A stretch of 64,000 nt of DNA from Hymenobacter properus (GTDB taxonomy: Bacteria > Bacteroidota > Bacteroidia > Cytophagales > Hymenobacteraceae): positions 434,001 to 498,000 of the forward strand of contig NZ_JADQDP010000003.1 in the NCBI RefSeq assembly GCF_015694735.1, written 5' to 3'. Within the stretch, counting starts at the first letter, position 1; each line of letters begins with the position of its first letter. The notes below the pieces were generated by a model that searched no databases, was not told the origin of the DNA, and saw nothing but the letters and a program-made list of their open reading frames with translations. This document shows, piece after piece, positions 1 through 8,754 of this stretch. Made by a program: the position numbers and the translations under genes.

Positions 1-1
1 G

Positions 2-1339
2 GTGCCCACGGGGTGGACCATTACCGGCACCTCGCCTGCCATTACGGGCACCTACGGTGGCACCACGCTCAACGGCACTACCGCCACCGGCATTACCGTC
101 AACACCGGCACGGCGGGCGGCACGGTATCAGTGTCGGCCAATAACGGCACCTGCACCAGCGCCGCCAGTACCAAAGCTGTAGATATTAACCAGCCCACCG
201 TGTATACCGCCAGCGCCTATAGCGTTGCGAAAAAGACGACTTGTTACGCTACCGGTGATGTACTATACACAGCTACTGACGGCAACGGCGCCATCACGAA
301 TGCAGTCATTAGCGCAGGCAGTTTGCCCGCCGGCTTGTCGCTGGCCAATGACGGCACCATCAGCGTGAGCAACCCGGCCAACTTGCCCATTGGCACGGCC
401 CCTTCGTTTACGGTAACGACTACCGACGCCGCAAGCGGACAGACGACGAAGACGTTTAGCACGGGCAATTCCAATGCTCTTGTCTTCAATGCCGACCAGG
501 CCGCCACCCAAGCCGGCGGTGCCTACCGGGTACTGGAAAACTACACCAATGGCGACGTGCTGACCACCTACTCCGACCCGGACGGCGCTATTGCCAGCCT
601 TGTCCTCACCAACGGCACGCTGCCGCCCGGCACGGCCCTGCAGCTTTCGGGCAACAACGGCGTGCTCGCGGTTACGGACCGCACCAAGCTCAGCCCCGGC
701 ACCTATACCTTCACGGTGGCTACCAGCAATACGGGCTGCACCATCGGCCTTAGCTCCCTGACCACAACCGTGAACTTGGGCAACAGCAAAGCCCTGCCCG
801 TGGAGCTGACCTACTTCACCGGTCAGGCAGTGGCCGCAGGCGTGCAGCTGACCTGGGGCACGGCGCAGGAACAGAACTGCCTGCGCTTCGAGGTGCAGCG
901 CTCGGCCGACGGTCTGGCGTTTGCTACCATCGGCGAAGTGGCCGGGGCCGGCAGCTCGTCGGTGGCCCACACCTACCGCTTCACCGACAGCCAGCCTTTG
1001 GCTGACAAGCCCACGGCCTACTACCGCCTGCGGCAGGTCGATTTCGATGGCACCAGCCACTACTCGCCGGTACTGGCTTTCTCGGCCACGGCCAAAGCTG
1101 CCCGCCTGACGCTGGAACTCGCCCCCAACCCCGTGCGGGAAACGCTGCGCGTGCAACTGGCTGGCACCACCGGCATGCAGGAACTGGCCGTGTACGCGGT
1201 GTCGGGCAAACTGATGCTGCGCCAAACCGTCGAAGCCACTGCCACGCTGCCCGTGCAGCAGCTGCCCGCTGGCATGTACTTGCTGCAAGTGCGCGCAGCC
1301 GACGGCCAGACGCTGACCCGCCGCTTCGTGAAAGAATAA
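2..1339 (+). CDS. Type IX secreted surface protein, 3' part only
   Basis: This is the C-terminal part of a large secreted protein; the reading frame is open at the window edge, so the start lies upstream. The visible part is rich in Gly, Thr, Ser and Asn, with cadherin- or Ig-like stretches (for example LPPGTALQLSGNNGVLAV), as in adhesins. A linker LPVELTYFTG is followed by a domain with LTWGTAQEQNCLRFEVQRS and YYRLRQVDFDG, the usual module before type IX sorting domains in this group. The last 75 residues (LELAPNPV ... GMYLLQVRAADG ... RRFVKE) match the type A C-terminal sorting domain, which directs export through the type IX system and anchoring at the cell surface. The function of the passenger is unknown. 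A hairpin terminator follows directly. Confidence 0.9.
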   Translation: MPTGWTITGTSPAITGTYGGTTLNGTTATGITVNTGTAGGTVSVSANNGTCTSAASTKAVDINQPTVYTASAYSVAKKTTCYATGDVLYTATDGNGAITNAVISAGSLPAGLSLANDGTISVSNPANLPIGTAPSFTVTTTDAASGQTTKTFSTGNSNALVFNADQAATQAGGAYRVLENYTNGDVLTTYSDPDGAIASLVLTNGTLPPGTALQLSGNNGVLAVTDRTKLSPGTYTFTVATSNTGCTIGLSSLTTTVNLGNSKALPVELTYFTGQAVAAGVQLTWGTAQEQNCLRFEVQRSADGLAFATIGEVAGAGSSSVAHTYRFTDSQPLADKPTAYYRLRQVDFDGTSHYSPVLAFSATAKAARLTLELAPNPVRETLRVQLAGTTGMQELAVYAVSGKLMLRQTVEATATLPVQQLPAGMYLLQVRAADGQTLTRRFVKE

Positions 1340-1365
1340 TCAGCCGTCATAGGCCTTAAAAAAAC

Positions 1366-1395
1366 AAGCGCCGTGGCCTGTGGGCCGCGGCGCTT
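1366..1395. terminator. Bidirectional hairpin terminator
   Basis: A 13-bp stem (AAGCGCCGTGGCC against GGGCCGCGGCGCTT, with one G-T pair) and a 3-nt loop. An A-run lies on the left side and TT-rich sequence on the right, so it can end both the surface-protein gene from the left and the convergent phosphorylase gene from the right. Confidence 0.8.
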
Positions 1396-1423
1396 ATTTC
1401 ATACTGGGGTGCAGGAGCCGTCC

Positions 1424-3076
1424 TTACGCTTTGTACAACAGCTCGTAGTATTCCTTGGCCATGCGGCCGCTTTCAAACTCCGGCTCAACGTCCTTCATGG
1501 CGGTTTTCACCACTTTCAGGAAGTTTTTGGGCCGGTCGTAGTACAGCGGCAGCACGGCGTTTTCGAGCACATCGAGCAGAGTGGTAGCTTCCTGGTCGTC
1601 CTTCACGTTTTCGGGCAGGTTCTCATCGGCGTGGGCGATAATGAAGCTGTTCTCGCCGTCTTTGGCAAACTCCGGAATCCAGCCGTCGGCGATGCTCAGG
1701 TTCACGCTGGCGTTCATGGCGGCGGTCATGCCGCTTGTGCCGCTGGCCTCGCGCGGGAAGCGCGGCGTGTTCAGCCAGATGTCGGAGCCTTTTTTGAGGG
1801 CGGCTGATAGGCCCAGCTCATAGCCGGTGAGCACAGCGCAGTTTTTCAGATTAGCCGTGCGCTTGATGATGTCGTTGAACAAAGCCACCGCGCCGAAGTC
1901 TTTCGGGTAAGGCTTGCCGGCCCAAATCATTTGGATGGGATGCTTGGCATTGGCCGCCAGCTCCACGAACCGCTCGAAGTGGCGCAGAATCAGGTCGGCG
2001 CGCTTGTAGCCGGCAAAGCGGCGTGCCCATACGATGGTGAGCACCTCGGGGTCGAAGACGTTGCCGGTCTGGTCGGCCACTATCTTGAACAGCTCCTTTT
2101 TCAGCTCCTGCTTGCGGGCCAGCAGCGCCGCGTCGTCCTTGGCTTTGAGGGCAGCGGCCAGCTGCGGGTCGCGCCAGTAGGTGCCGTTCTGGCTGTTAGT
2201 GATGGGAATGATGGGGCAGATGCCCTCGTAGTGGCCCCACATTTCGTTGGCCACCCGGCCGTGCACCTTGCTCACGGCGTTGGCCTTGCGCGAAAAGCGC
2301 AGGGCGGTGAGAGTGTAGTTCAGGGCGTCGCCTTCGCCGATGCGGGCTTCGCGGCGCACGTCGGCCTCGGACATGGTGCCGAAGAAGGTCATGTCGAGCA
2401 GCAGCTTCATGGGGCGCTCCTCGTTGCCGGCCAGCTCGGGCGTGTGGGTGGTGAACACCAGGCGCTTCTGCACCTCGGCCAGGTCGCGGCCGTGCTTTTC
2501 GTAGAGGTAGAACGCCAGCGGCAGGCCGTGGCCCTCGTTGAGGTGGTAAACGTCGGTTTTGCGGCCCAGCTCATCGAGCAGCTTGCCGCCGCCTACGCCC
2601 AGCAGGATGCTCTGGGCCACGCGGGCCGCCGCGTCCGGGTCGTAGAGGTGGTGCGAGATGGTGCGCGAGATGTAGTCGTTCTCGGGAATGTCGGTGGTGA
2701 GGAAGAACATGGGCACCGTGCCGAACACCTCCGGGGCCAGGTACAGGGCCTTCACCTTCACGTCGGCGCCGTGAATGGTGATGGGGAAGATGATGCCCGT
2801 GTCTTGCAGAAACGAATAGTGCTTCTGGCGGAACTCGGCGCGCATGGTTTGGTCTTCGGCGCGGCCCTGGTCGTAGTAGCCGAAGCTCCACAGGATGCTG
2901 ATGCCCACCAGGTTTTGTTTCAGCTCATAGCCCGAGCGCATGTGCGAGCCAGCCAGGAAGCCCAGGCCGCCGGAATAGGTTTTCAGGGCCTGGTCGACGG
3001 CGAATTCCATCGAGAAGTACGCCGCGGCCGTCTTGTATTTGGCCGCGGGCGCGTAAGGTTTGAAGGTAAAAGCCAT
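1424..3076 (-). CDS. glgP: Alpha-glucan phosphorylase family protein (GT35), short form
   Basis: The protein has 550 residues, shorter than the 800-850 usual for glycogen phosphorylase but typical of the compact alpha-glucan phosphorylase group. Family motifs are visible in order: YFSMEFAVDQ near residue 20, TYSGGLGFLAG (33-43), YHLNEGHG (177-184), RRFAGYKR (352-359) and EASGTSGM (443-450). In classical phosphorylases the EASGTSGM motif is followed by the lysine that binds pyridoxal phosphate; here the residue is Thr451 (codon ACC on the minus strand, 1724-1726). The expected reaction is phosphorolysis of alpha-1,4-glucan to glucose-1-phosphate in the cytoplasm, but the missing lysine makes that uncertain. 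It starts at an ATG and faces away from the GH13 genes of the same glucan region. Confidence 0.85.
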   Translation of the reverse strand: MAFTFKPYAPAAKYKTAAAYFSMEFAVDQALKTYSGGLGFLAGSHMRSGYELKQNLVGISILWSFGYYDQGRAEDQTMRAEFRQKHYSFLQDTGIIFPITIHGADVKVKALYLAPEVFGTVPMFFLTTDIPENDYISRTISHHLYDPDAAARVAQSILLGVGGGKLLDELGRKTDVYHLNEGHGLPLAFYLYEKHGRDLAEVQKRLVFTTHTPELAGNEERPMKLLLDMTFFGTMSEADVRREARIGEGDALNYTLTALRFSRKANAVSKVHGRVANEMWGHYEGICPIIPITNSQNGTYWRDPQLAAALKAKDDAALLARKQELKKELFKIVADQTGNVFDPEVLTIVWARRFAGYKRADLILRHFERFVELAANAKHPIQMIWAGKPYPKDFGAVALFNDIIKRTANLKNCAVLTGYELGLSAALKKGSDIWLNTPRFPREASGTSGMTAAMNASVNLSIADGWIPEFAKDGENSFIIAHADENLPENVKDDQEATTLLDVLENAVLPLYYDRPKNFLKVVKTAMKDVEPEFESGRMAKEYYELLYKA

Positions 3077-3298
3077 AGAGAATTATGGTGCCGGCCGGAG
3101 CTGGCGTTAGAGAGAAAATGCGGGTTGAAGAGGGAGTCGCGGCCAGCTAGATGCCAACGCAACGAAGCCGCAATGTGCAAACGATTCGACAAATAAAGGA
3201 GTAACCCAATATTAAGCTTGCTGCACGGGCGCGCCAACGCGACCCAAGAAGCTATTTCTCAAGTCGCGTCATGGTACATTAAAAGAGCTGATTAAGCC

Positions 3299-3754
3299 CT
3301 AGCCTACGCTGGCGGTGCCTTTCATTTGCTGCAGCTTGCGCAGGGTTTCCTGCGAGGCCTGGTGCTGCCGCTCCACAGCCTGGCGGGCCGGGCCGGTGAG
3401 TTCCTCGGAGGCTAAAGCTTCAACATAGGCTTTGATGGCCCACTCTTCACCGTAGATGTTGGAATCGAGGATGCTGGCCTCGCTGCGGTTGGTGACGAGG
3501 GCCTTGGCGTCCATGAAGCCGCGGTAGAATTTGCCTTTGAGCGTGGTGCTGCTTTCGGCGTCGCCGCCCGCGGCTTTGGCAAAGCCGTTGAGCTGGCTCA
3601 CGAACTGCTCGCTTTGCTGCACCAGCTGCTCGTAGTAGGCTTTATTTTGAGAGTCTTTGGTTTCGTGGGCGGCGGTTTTGTAGCCCTCGATGCGGTCGTT
3701 GACGAAAAGGGTCAGTTCGTTGAGCGTGTCAGCTAATTTGGAGTTTTCAGCCAT
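3299..3754 (-). CDS. DUF2383-type ferritin-like four-helix protein
   Basis: A 151-residue soluble helical protein of the PA2169 / DUF2383 type, recognised from the opening ADTLNELTLFVNDRIEGY, a pattern of amphipathic helices, and the segment KGKFYRGFMDAKALVT that precedes the second helical pair. The fold is ferritin-like; members are often annotated as stress-related, but no catalytic activity is established for them. It is transcribed in the same direction as the phosphorylase gene, but 222 bp separate the two, so they may be independent units. It starts at ATG. No secretion signal is present. Confidence 0.8.
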   Translation of the reverse strand: MAENSKLADTLNELTLFVNDRIEGYKTAAHETKDSQNKAYYEQLVQQSEQFVSQLNGFAKAAGGDAESSTTLKGKFYRGFMDAKALVTNRSEASILDSNIYGEEWAIKAYVEALASEELTGPARQAVERQHQASQETLRKLQQMKGTASVG

Positions 3755-3878
3755 GGGGGAAAGTCAAATTGGGTGGAGGAAAGGGACCTGACTGGTTTTC
3801 AGGCCGGTTCAGTTTTGCTTCTTAACGCAGGCCATCAGCCTCGCGTTGGGATTAATTGGCTCATCGTCCGATAAATAC

Positions 3879-3886
3879 TACATTTG
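3879..3886 (+). promoter_or_regulatory. Bacteroidota -7 promoter word upstream of the first GH13 gene
   Basis: TACATTTG fits the TAnnTTTG consensus, and a TTG at 3856-3858 lies 20 bp upstream, the spacing expected for the -33 element. Transcription from here would give a leader of about 160 nt before the ATG at 4048. Confidence 0.5.
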
Positions 3887-4047
3887 ACAAAGCAAACGAT
3901 TGCACAACTTGACACCGGTGCTGTTCCGAGCTCCAACGGGCCGCTTTATCTGGCGTCCTTGGTGCAGCAATTGACTCATTTTTGCCATTGCCTACTTCCC
4001 CCAAGGCACGCTTTTCAGTTGGCACAGCCCTCATTCTCTCCCTGCCC

Positions 4048-5925
4048 ATGAAACTTTCCCACTTACTGTTAGCCGCGTCAGCGGCGCTGCTAGCGCTTCC
4101 CGTTTCAGCGTCAGTCAAGCTGAGCCCGCCTACGGCCACAGCCAAGGCTGCGCCTGCCGTCCGCATCGACCCCACTTACTGGTGGGTGGGCATGAAAAAC
4201 CCCAAACTGCAGCTATTGGTAAACGCGCCCGGCATCGGGGGCAGCACGGCTACGCTGGCCTCCTACCCTGGCGTGACGCTGGAGGGCGTGCAGAAAATGG
4301 AAAGCCCCAACTACCTCGTCGTCAACCTCAACATCGGCCCTGACGCCAAGCCAGGCCAATTGAAACTCGACTTCAAAGGCAGCAAAAAGTTAACCTACAG
4401 CTACGAGCTGCGTGCCCGCAACGCCGACCCGCAGCGCACGCAGGGCCTCACCCAGGCCGATTTTATCTACATGCTGATGCCCGACCGGTTCGCGAACGGC
4501 GACCCGAAGAACGACGTGGTGAAGGGTACTCGGGCGCCCCGCGTGGCCCGCGACTCGATGTATGCCCGGCACGGCGGCGACCTGAAAGGCATTCAGAACC
4601 ACTTTGCCTATTTCAAGCAGCTGGGCGCCACGGCCATCTGGCCCACGCCTATCATTGAAAACGACATGCCCAAGGCTAGCTACCATGGCTACGCCGTGAC
4701 GGACTGCTACAAGATTGACCCGCGCTACGGCACCAACGCCGAGTACCAGCAATTTGTGAAAGCCGCGCACGCCGACGGCCTGAAAGTGGTGCAGGATATC
4801 GTGCTCAACCACTGGGGCAGCTACCATCACCTGTTCCTCGACAAGCCGGCGGCCGACTGGTTCCACGCCTTCCCGAAATTCACGCGCTCGAACTACAACG
4901 CCTTCGCGCTGAATGACCCTTACGGTTCGAAGCGCGACTACACGCTGTTCAACGACGGCTGGTTCGACACCACCATGCCCGACGTGAACCAGGGCAACCC
5001 CTTGGTGGCTACCTATCTGATTCAGAATTTCCTGTGGTGGGTAGAGTCGACGGGTATTGACGGCTACCGAATTGATACTTACCCGTATTCGGAGCCCAAG
5101 TTTTTGATGCAATGGGGCCAGGCCATTCAGGAAGAATACCCCAAGCTGGCGCTGTTTGGCGAGGCCTGGGAAGGCACCGAGGCCGAGCAGGCCTTCTTCG
5201 CGCAGAATATTTTTCCGCCCGTTAATGGCTTCAAGTCGAACCTACCCGGCGTGCTCGATTTCCAAATCTGCTTCGCGGTGGCCGACGCCTTGAAAACGGA
5301 GAATGGCGACCTGAGCAAGCTCTACCATGCCCTGCAGGGCGACTGGATGTACGTGGATGCCACGCGCAACGTGCCCTTCCTCGATAACCACGACATGAGC
5401 CGCTTCTACTCGGTGATTGGCGAGGACTTCAACAAGTTCAAGACCGGCATGGCCTGGCTGCTCACGCTGCGCGGCACGCCCCAGCTCTACTACGGCACCG
5501 AGGTGCTGATGAAGAACTTCTCGAACCCCGACGGTAAGGTGCGTGAGGACTTCCCCGGCGGCTGGGCCGGCGACAAAACCAACTACTTCGTGAGCCGCCC
5601 CGGGCAGGCCGGCGAGGCCTTCGACTACATCAGCAAGCTGGCCAACTACCGCAAGGCGCACCCGGTGCTGAGCAGCGGCAAGCTGATGCAGTTTATCCCG
5701 CAGGATGGAGTATACACCTACTTCCGTTACAACGACGCGGGCGAGTGCGTGATGATTATTGCCAATAACACCAAAGACCCCAAGAAGGTAGACGGCACCC
5801 GCTTCGCCGAGCGCACCGACGGCTTTGCGTCGGGCGTGGAAGTGGTGAGTGGCGCCACGGTTTCGGATTTGAAAACGCTTAACGTGCCGGCCCACACGGC
5901 GTGGGTGCTGGAGCTGCGGAAGTAG
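4048..5925 (+). CDS. Secreted GH13 alpha-amylase, cyclomaltodextrinase/neopullulanase type
   Basis: A 625-residue enzyme that should hydrolyse starch, pullulan or cyclodextrins. I chose the ATG at 4048 because it begins a clean signal peptide (MKLSHLLLAASAALLAL, then PVSA); earlier in-frame codons only add a charged tail. Next comes an N-terminal beta domain like that of cyclomaltodextrinases (YWWVGMKNPKLQLLVNAPG), then the GH13 barrel with all four conserved regions: DIVLNH (about 250-255), GYRIDTY with nucleophile Asp343, LFGEAW with acid/base Glu372, and FLDNHD with Asp449. The C-terminal segment NFSNPDGKVREDFPGGW is typical of the SusA/neopullulanase group. Likely location is the periplasm or outer surface. 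It opens a plus-strand run of carbohydrate genes. Confidence 0.93.
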   Translation: MKLSHLLLAASAALLALPVSASVKLSPPTATAKAAPAVRIDPTYWWVGMKNPKLQLLVNAPGIGGSTATLASYPGVTLEGVQKMESPNYLVVNLNIGPDAKPGQLKLDFKGSKKLTYSYELRARNADPQRTQGLTQADFIYMLMPDRFANGDPKNDVVKGTRAPRVARDSMYARHGGDLKGIQNHFAYFKQLGATAIWPTPIIENDMPKASYHGYAVTDCYKIDPRYGTNAEYQQFVKAAHADGLKVVQDIVLNHWGSYHHLFLDKPAADWFHAFPKFTRSNYNAFALNDPYGSKRDYTLFNDGWFDTTMPDVNQGNPLVATYLIQNFLWWVESTGIDGYRIDTYPYSEPKFLMQWGQAIQEEYPKLALFGEAWEGTEAEQAFFAQNIFPPVNGFKSNLPGVLDFQICFAVADALKTENGDLSKLYHALQGDWMYVDATRNVPFLDNHDMSRFYSVIGEDFNKFKTGMAWLLTLRGTPQLYYGTEVLMKNFSNPDGKVREDFPGGWAGDKTNYFVSRPGQAGEAFDYISKLANYRKAHPVLSSGKLMQFIPQDGVYTYFRYNDAGECVMIIANNTKDPKKVDGTRFAERTDGFASGVEVVSGATVSDLKTLNVPAHTAWVLELRK

Positions 5926-6014
5926 CGCGCAGTTACGCATATGAGGTTTCGCAAAGCAGGTCTTTGTAACTTCAATAGCCTCGTACAAAAGCTAAATCTC
6001 TTGACCTTGCGCCC

Positions 6015-6722
6015 ATGACCGACCTTACCGACCAAGTAGCCATCGTATCCGGCGCCAGCCGCGGCATTGGCCGGGCCATTGCACTGCTGCTGGCGTTGCA
6101 GGGCGCCAAAGTAGTAGCCGTGGCCCGCAGCGAAAGCGAGCTGGAAGAACTCACCCAGAAAACGCGCGGCCTGTGCATCGTAGCCGACATTGCCGACGAG
6201 GAAGACGCCCAGTACGTGGTGCGGGAAACCCTGCGCCACTACGGCCGCCTGGATATCCTCATTTGCAATGCCGGGGTGGGCTCGTTCAACGAGCTCGAAA
6301 ACTTTGAAGCGGCCGAGTGGGACCGGATTTTCGATACCAATGTGAAGGGCACCTTCCTGCTTTGCAAGGCGGCCGTGCCGCACTTCAAAGGCCAGAAACG
6401 CGGCCACATTGTGGGCATCACCTCCGACGTGGCCAAGCGCACCTTCGCCCACGGCACGGCCTACGGCGCCAGCAAGTTTGCCCAAGACGCCGTGCTGGGC
6501 AGCCTGCGCAAGGAAGTGCGGCCGCACGGCGTGAAGGTGAGCACCATCTACCCGGGCCTGGTCGATACCTACTTCAACGACACCACGCCCGGCAGCCCCG
6601 AGGCCGAGAAAACCCACCTCCGCCCCGCCGACGTGGCCCAGGCGGTGCGCTACGTGCTGGAAGCTCCCGCCCATGTAGTGGTGGACGAGTTGATGCTGCA
6701 CCCGCTTACGCAGGAATGGTAG
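6015..6722 (+). CDS. Short-chain dehydrogenase/reductase
   Basis: A 235-residue classical SDR. The nucleotide-binding motif SGASRGIG begins near residue 13, the structural NAG motif follows (ICNAGVGSF near residue 90), and the active site has a conserved Ser upstream of YGASK (Tyr and Lys). An acidic or neutral residue pattern after the second strand (VAVARSESELEEL) leaves NADP preference likely but not certain. The substrate cannot be read from the sequence. It lies between the two GH13 genes and 90 bp after the first, but SDRs are often unrelated to their neighbours, so a role in glucan use is only a possibility. It ends just before a 85-bp palindrome. Confidence 0.88.
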   Translation: MTDLTDQVAIVSGASRGIGRAIALLLALQGAKVVAVARSESELEELTQKTRGLCIVADIADEEDAQYVVRETLRHYGRLDILICNAGVGSFNELENFEAAEWDRIFDTNVKGTFLLCKAAVPHFKGQKRGHIVGITSDVAKRTFAHGTAYGASKFAQDAVLGSLRKEVRPHGVKVSTIYPGLVDTYFNDTTPGSPEAEKTHLRPADVAQAVRYVLEAPAHVVVDELMLHPLTQEW

Positions 6723-6732
6723 TGAGTTGAAA

Positions 6733-6817
6733 TTTTGAGTGTTGAGGGTTGAATGTTGAGTTGGCGCTTTTCCTACTGCCGACCATTCACTTAACATTCA
6801 ACCCTCAACACTCAAAA
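6733..6817. repeat. Palindrome with word-repeat arms
   Basis: Two 28-nt arms (6733-6760 and 6790-6817) are reverse complements with one mismatch. Each arm is itself built from near copies of the words TTGAGTG, TTGAGGG, TTGAATG and TTGAG. It lies between the SDR gene and the second GH13 gene and would form a strong hairpin in the transcript. Confidence 0.85.
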
Positions 6818-6823
6818 CTGCCT

Positions 6824-6831
6824 TATCTTGC
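6824..6831 (+). promoter_or_regulatory. -7-like promoter word just before the second GH13 gene
   Basis: TATCTTGC resembles the TAnnTTTG element and ends only 6 nt before the ATG at 6838, so transcription starting here would give almost no leader. It directly follows the palindrome. Confidence 0.4.
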
Positions 6832-6837
6832 CGCATC

Positions 6838-8661
6838 ATGAAACAACTGTTGCTGGCTGGCAGCCTCCTTGCGTTGGCTGCATTCGCTTTGCCCAACCCG
6901 CCCGTGGACAAAAAACGCCCCGCCGCCCAGGACCCCAACACCACCGCGGAAGTGCCCCAGGACAATAAGCTCGTCATTTACCAGATGATGACGCGCCTGT
7001 TCGGCAACAAAGTGGCCCTGAACAAGCCCTACGGCACCATCACCGAGAACGGCTGCGGCAAGTTCAACGACATCACCGATAAGGCTCTGGAGGAAATCAA
7101 GAAGCTGGGCGTGAGCCATGTGTGGTACACTGGCGTGATTGAGCACGCCACCATGACGGACTACACCGCCGCCGGCATTCCAGCCGACGACGCCGACGTG
7201 GTGAAGGGCCGCGCGGGCTCGCCCTACGCCATCAAGGATTACTACGACGTGGCCCCGGACCTGGCCGTGGTGGTGAAAAACCGCATGCCCGAGTACGAGG
7301 CCCTCATCAAGCGCACCCACGACCACGGCCTGAAAGTCATCATGGACTTCATCCCGAACCACGTGGCCCGCTCCTATAAGTCGGACGCCAAGCCGCAGGG
7401 CGTGGTCGATTTGGGCGCCGCCGATGACAAGACCAAGGCCTTCGTGCCCAACAATAACTTTTACTACCTGCCCGGCAAGAGCTTCGTAGTGCCGGCCAAC
7501 TACAACCCGCTCGGCCCGCTGAAAGGCCCGCGCGAGGATGGCAAGTACAGCGAGATGCCCGCCAAGGCCACCGGCAACGACGTATTTTCGGAAGCGCCGA
7601 GTGTGAACGACTGGTTCGAGACGGTGAAGCTGAACTACGGCGTGGACTACCAGAACGGCCGCAAAACGCATTTTGAAACCGTGCCCGACACGTGGAAGAA
7701 GATGCGCGACATTCTCCTATTCTGGGCCGGCAAAAACGTAGACGGCTTCCGCTGCGACATGGCCGAGATGGTGCCCGTCGAGTTTTGGGCCTGGGTGATT
7801 CCGGAAGTAAAAAAGGTGAAGCCCGGCATCATTTTCATGGGCGAAGCCTACAATGCCAAGGAATACAAGACCTACCTCGACAAGGGCAAATTTGACTTCC
7901 TCTACGACAAAGTAGGCCTCTACGACGGCCTGCGCCGCCTGATGACGGGCGGCGGCAACACCGAGGATATCACCAAGGTGTGGAAGGAAGAAAGCAACGG
8001 CTTCTCCTCACGCATGCTGCGCTTCCTGGAAAACCACGACGAGCAGCGCATTGCCAGTAAGGACTTTGCCACCGACCCCAAGCGCGCCATTCCGGCCATG
8101 ACCGTGACGGCCACCCTGGCCAGCGGCCCGGTGATGCTTTACTTCGGGCAGGAAGTGGGCGAGCCCGCGCACGGCGCCGAGGGCTTCAGCAGCGAAGACG
8201 GCCGCACCAGCATCTTCGACTACTGGGGCGTTCCCGAGCACCAGAAGTGGCTGAACCAGGGCAAGTTCGACGGCGCCAAGCTCAGCCCCGAGCAGAAAAG
8301 CCTGCGCGAGTTTTACGGCCGCTTGCTCACCGTCACGAGCCAGAACGAGGCCCTGCGCAAAGGCCGCTTCTACGAGCTGCAGGACGCCAACAACCTGGGC
8401 AAGGAGTACGACCAGCGACGCATCTATTCCTACCTGCGCTATACTGACAAGCAGCAGGTGCTGGTGGTGGTCAACTTCTCGACTGACAAAACCTACCGGC
8501 CCACCATCACCATCCCAGCCGAGGCCATGAAAGCCATGGGCCTGAGCCCTACCAAATTCTACACCTACACCGACCTGCTCGACACCGATGAGCCTCGCAA
8601 CGGCCTCAGCCTCACGCTAGCTCCGCTGTCGGCTTATATTTTCGAGATTAAGCCGCGCTAA
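6838..8661 (+). CDS. Secreted GH13 alpha-amylase family enzyme
   Basis: A 607-residue second GH13 enzyme, different in architecture from the one upstream. A signal peptide (MKQLLLAGSLLALAAFAL) is followed by a proline- and lysine-rich linker and then the barrel. Conserved regions: VIMDFIPNHV (about 167-176), DGFRCDMAE with nucleophile Asp307, FMGEAY with acid/base Glu336, and FLENHDEQR with Asp401. No N-terminal cyclomaltodextrinase domain is seen; a C-terminal beta domain follows (VLVVVNFSTDKTYRPTI). It should cleave alpha-glucans outside the cytoplasm; exact specificity is unknown. It is followed at 93 bp by the sugar transporter, which suggests that the products are imported by that carrier. 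Confidence 0.92.
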   Translation: MKQLLLAGSLLALAAFALPNPPVDKKRPAAQDPNTTAEVPQDNKLVIYQMMTRLFGNKVALNKPYGTITENGCGKFNDITDKALEEIKKLGVSHVWYTGVIEHATMTDYTAAGIPADDADVVKGRAGSPYAIKDYYDVAPDLAVVVKNRMPEYEALIKRTHDHGLKVIMDFIPNHVARSYKSDAKPQGVVDLGAADDKTKAFVPNNNFYYLPGKSFVVPANYNPLGPLKGPREDGKYSEMPAKATGNDVFSEAPSVNDWFETVKLNYGVDYQNGRKTHFETVPDTWKKMRDILLFWAGKNVDGFRCDMAEMVPVEFWAWVIPEVKKVKPGIIFMGEAYNAKEYKTYLDKGKFDFLYDKVGLYDGLRRLMTGGGNTEDITKVWKEESNGFSSRMLRFLENHDEQRIASKDFATDPKRAIPAMTVTATLASGPVMLYFGQEVGEPAHGAEGFSSEDGRTSIFDYWGVPEHQKWLNQGKFDGAKLSPEQKSLREFYGRLLTVTSQNEALRKGRFYELQDANNLGKEYDQRRIYSYLRYTDKQQVLVVVNFSTDKTYRPTITIPAEAMKAMGLSPTKFYTYTDLLDTDEPRNGLSLTLAPLSAYIFEIKPR

Positions 8662-8687
8662 CGTATGCGCAGTGCGGCGTAAATCCC

Positions 8688-8735
8688 TAAATTTGAAGGC
8701 TGCGGTGCCCCGGTTTCGGGCGCGTCGCAGCCTTC
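8688..8735 (+). promoter_or_regulatory. Promoter word followed by a GC hairpin before the transporter
   Basis: TAAATTTG (8688-8695) fits the -7 consensus. It runs directly into a hairpin with arms GAAGGCTGCG (8695-8704) and CGCAGCCTTC (8726-8735). The hairpin could terminate the GH13 transcript, or shape the leader of the transporter mRNA if the promoter is used. Confidence 0.5.
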
Positions 8736-8754
8736 ACTCTTTCCCATCCCATTC

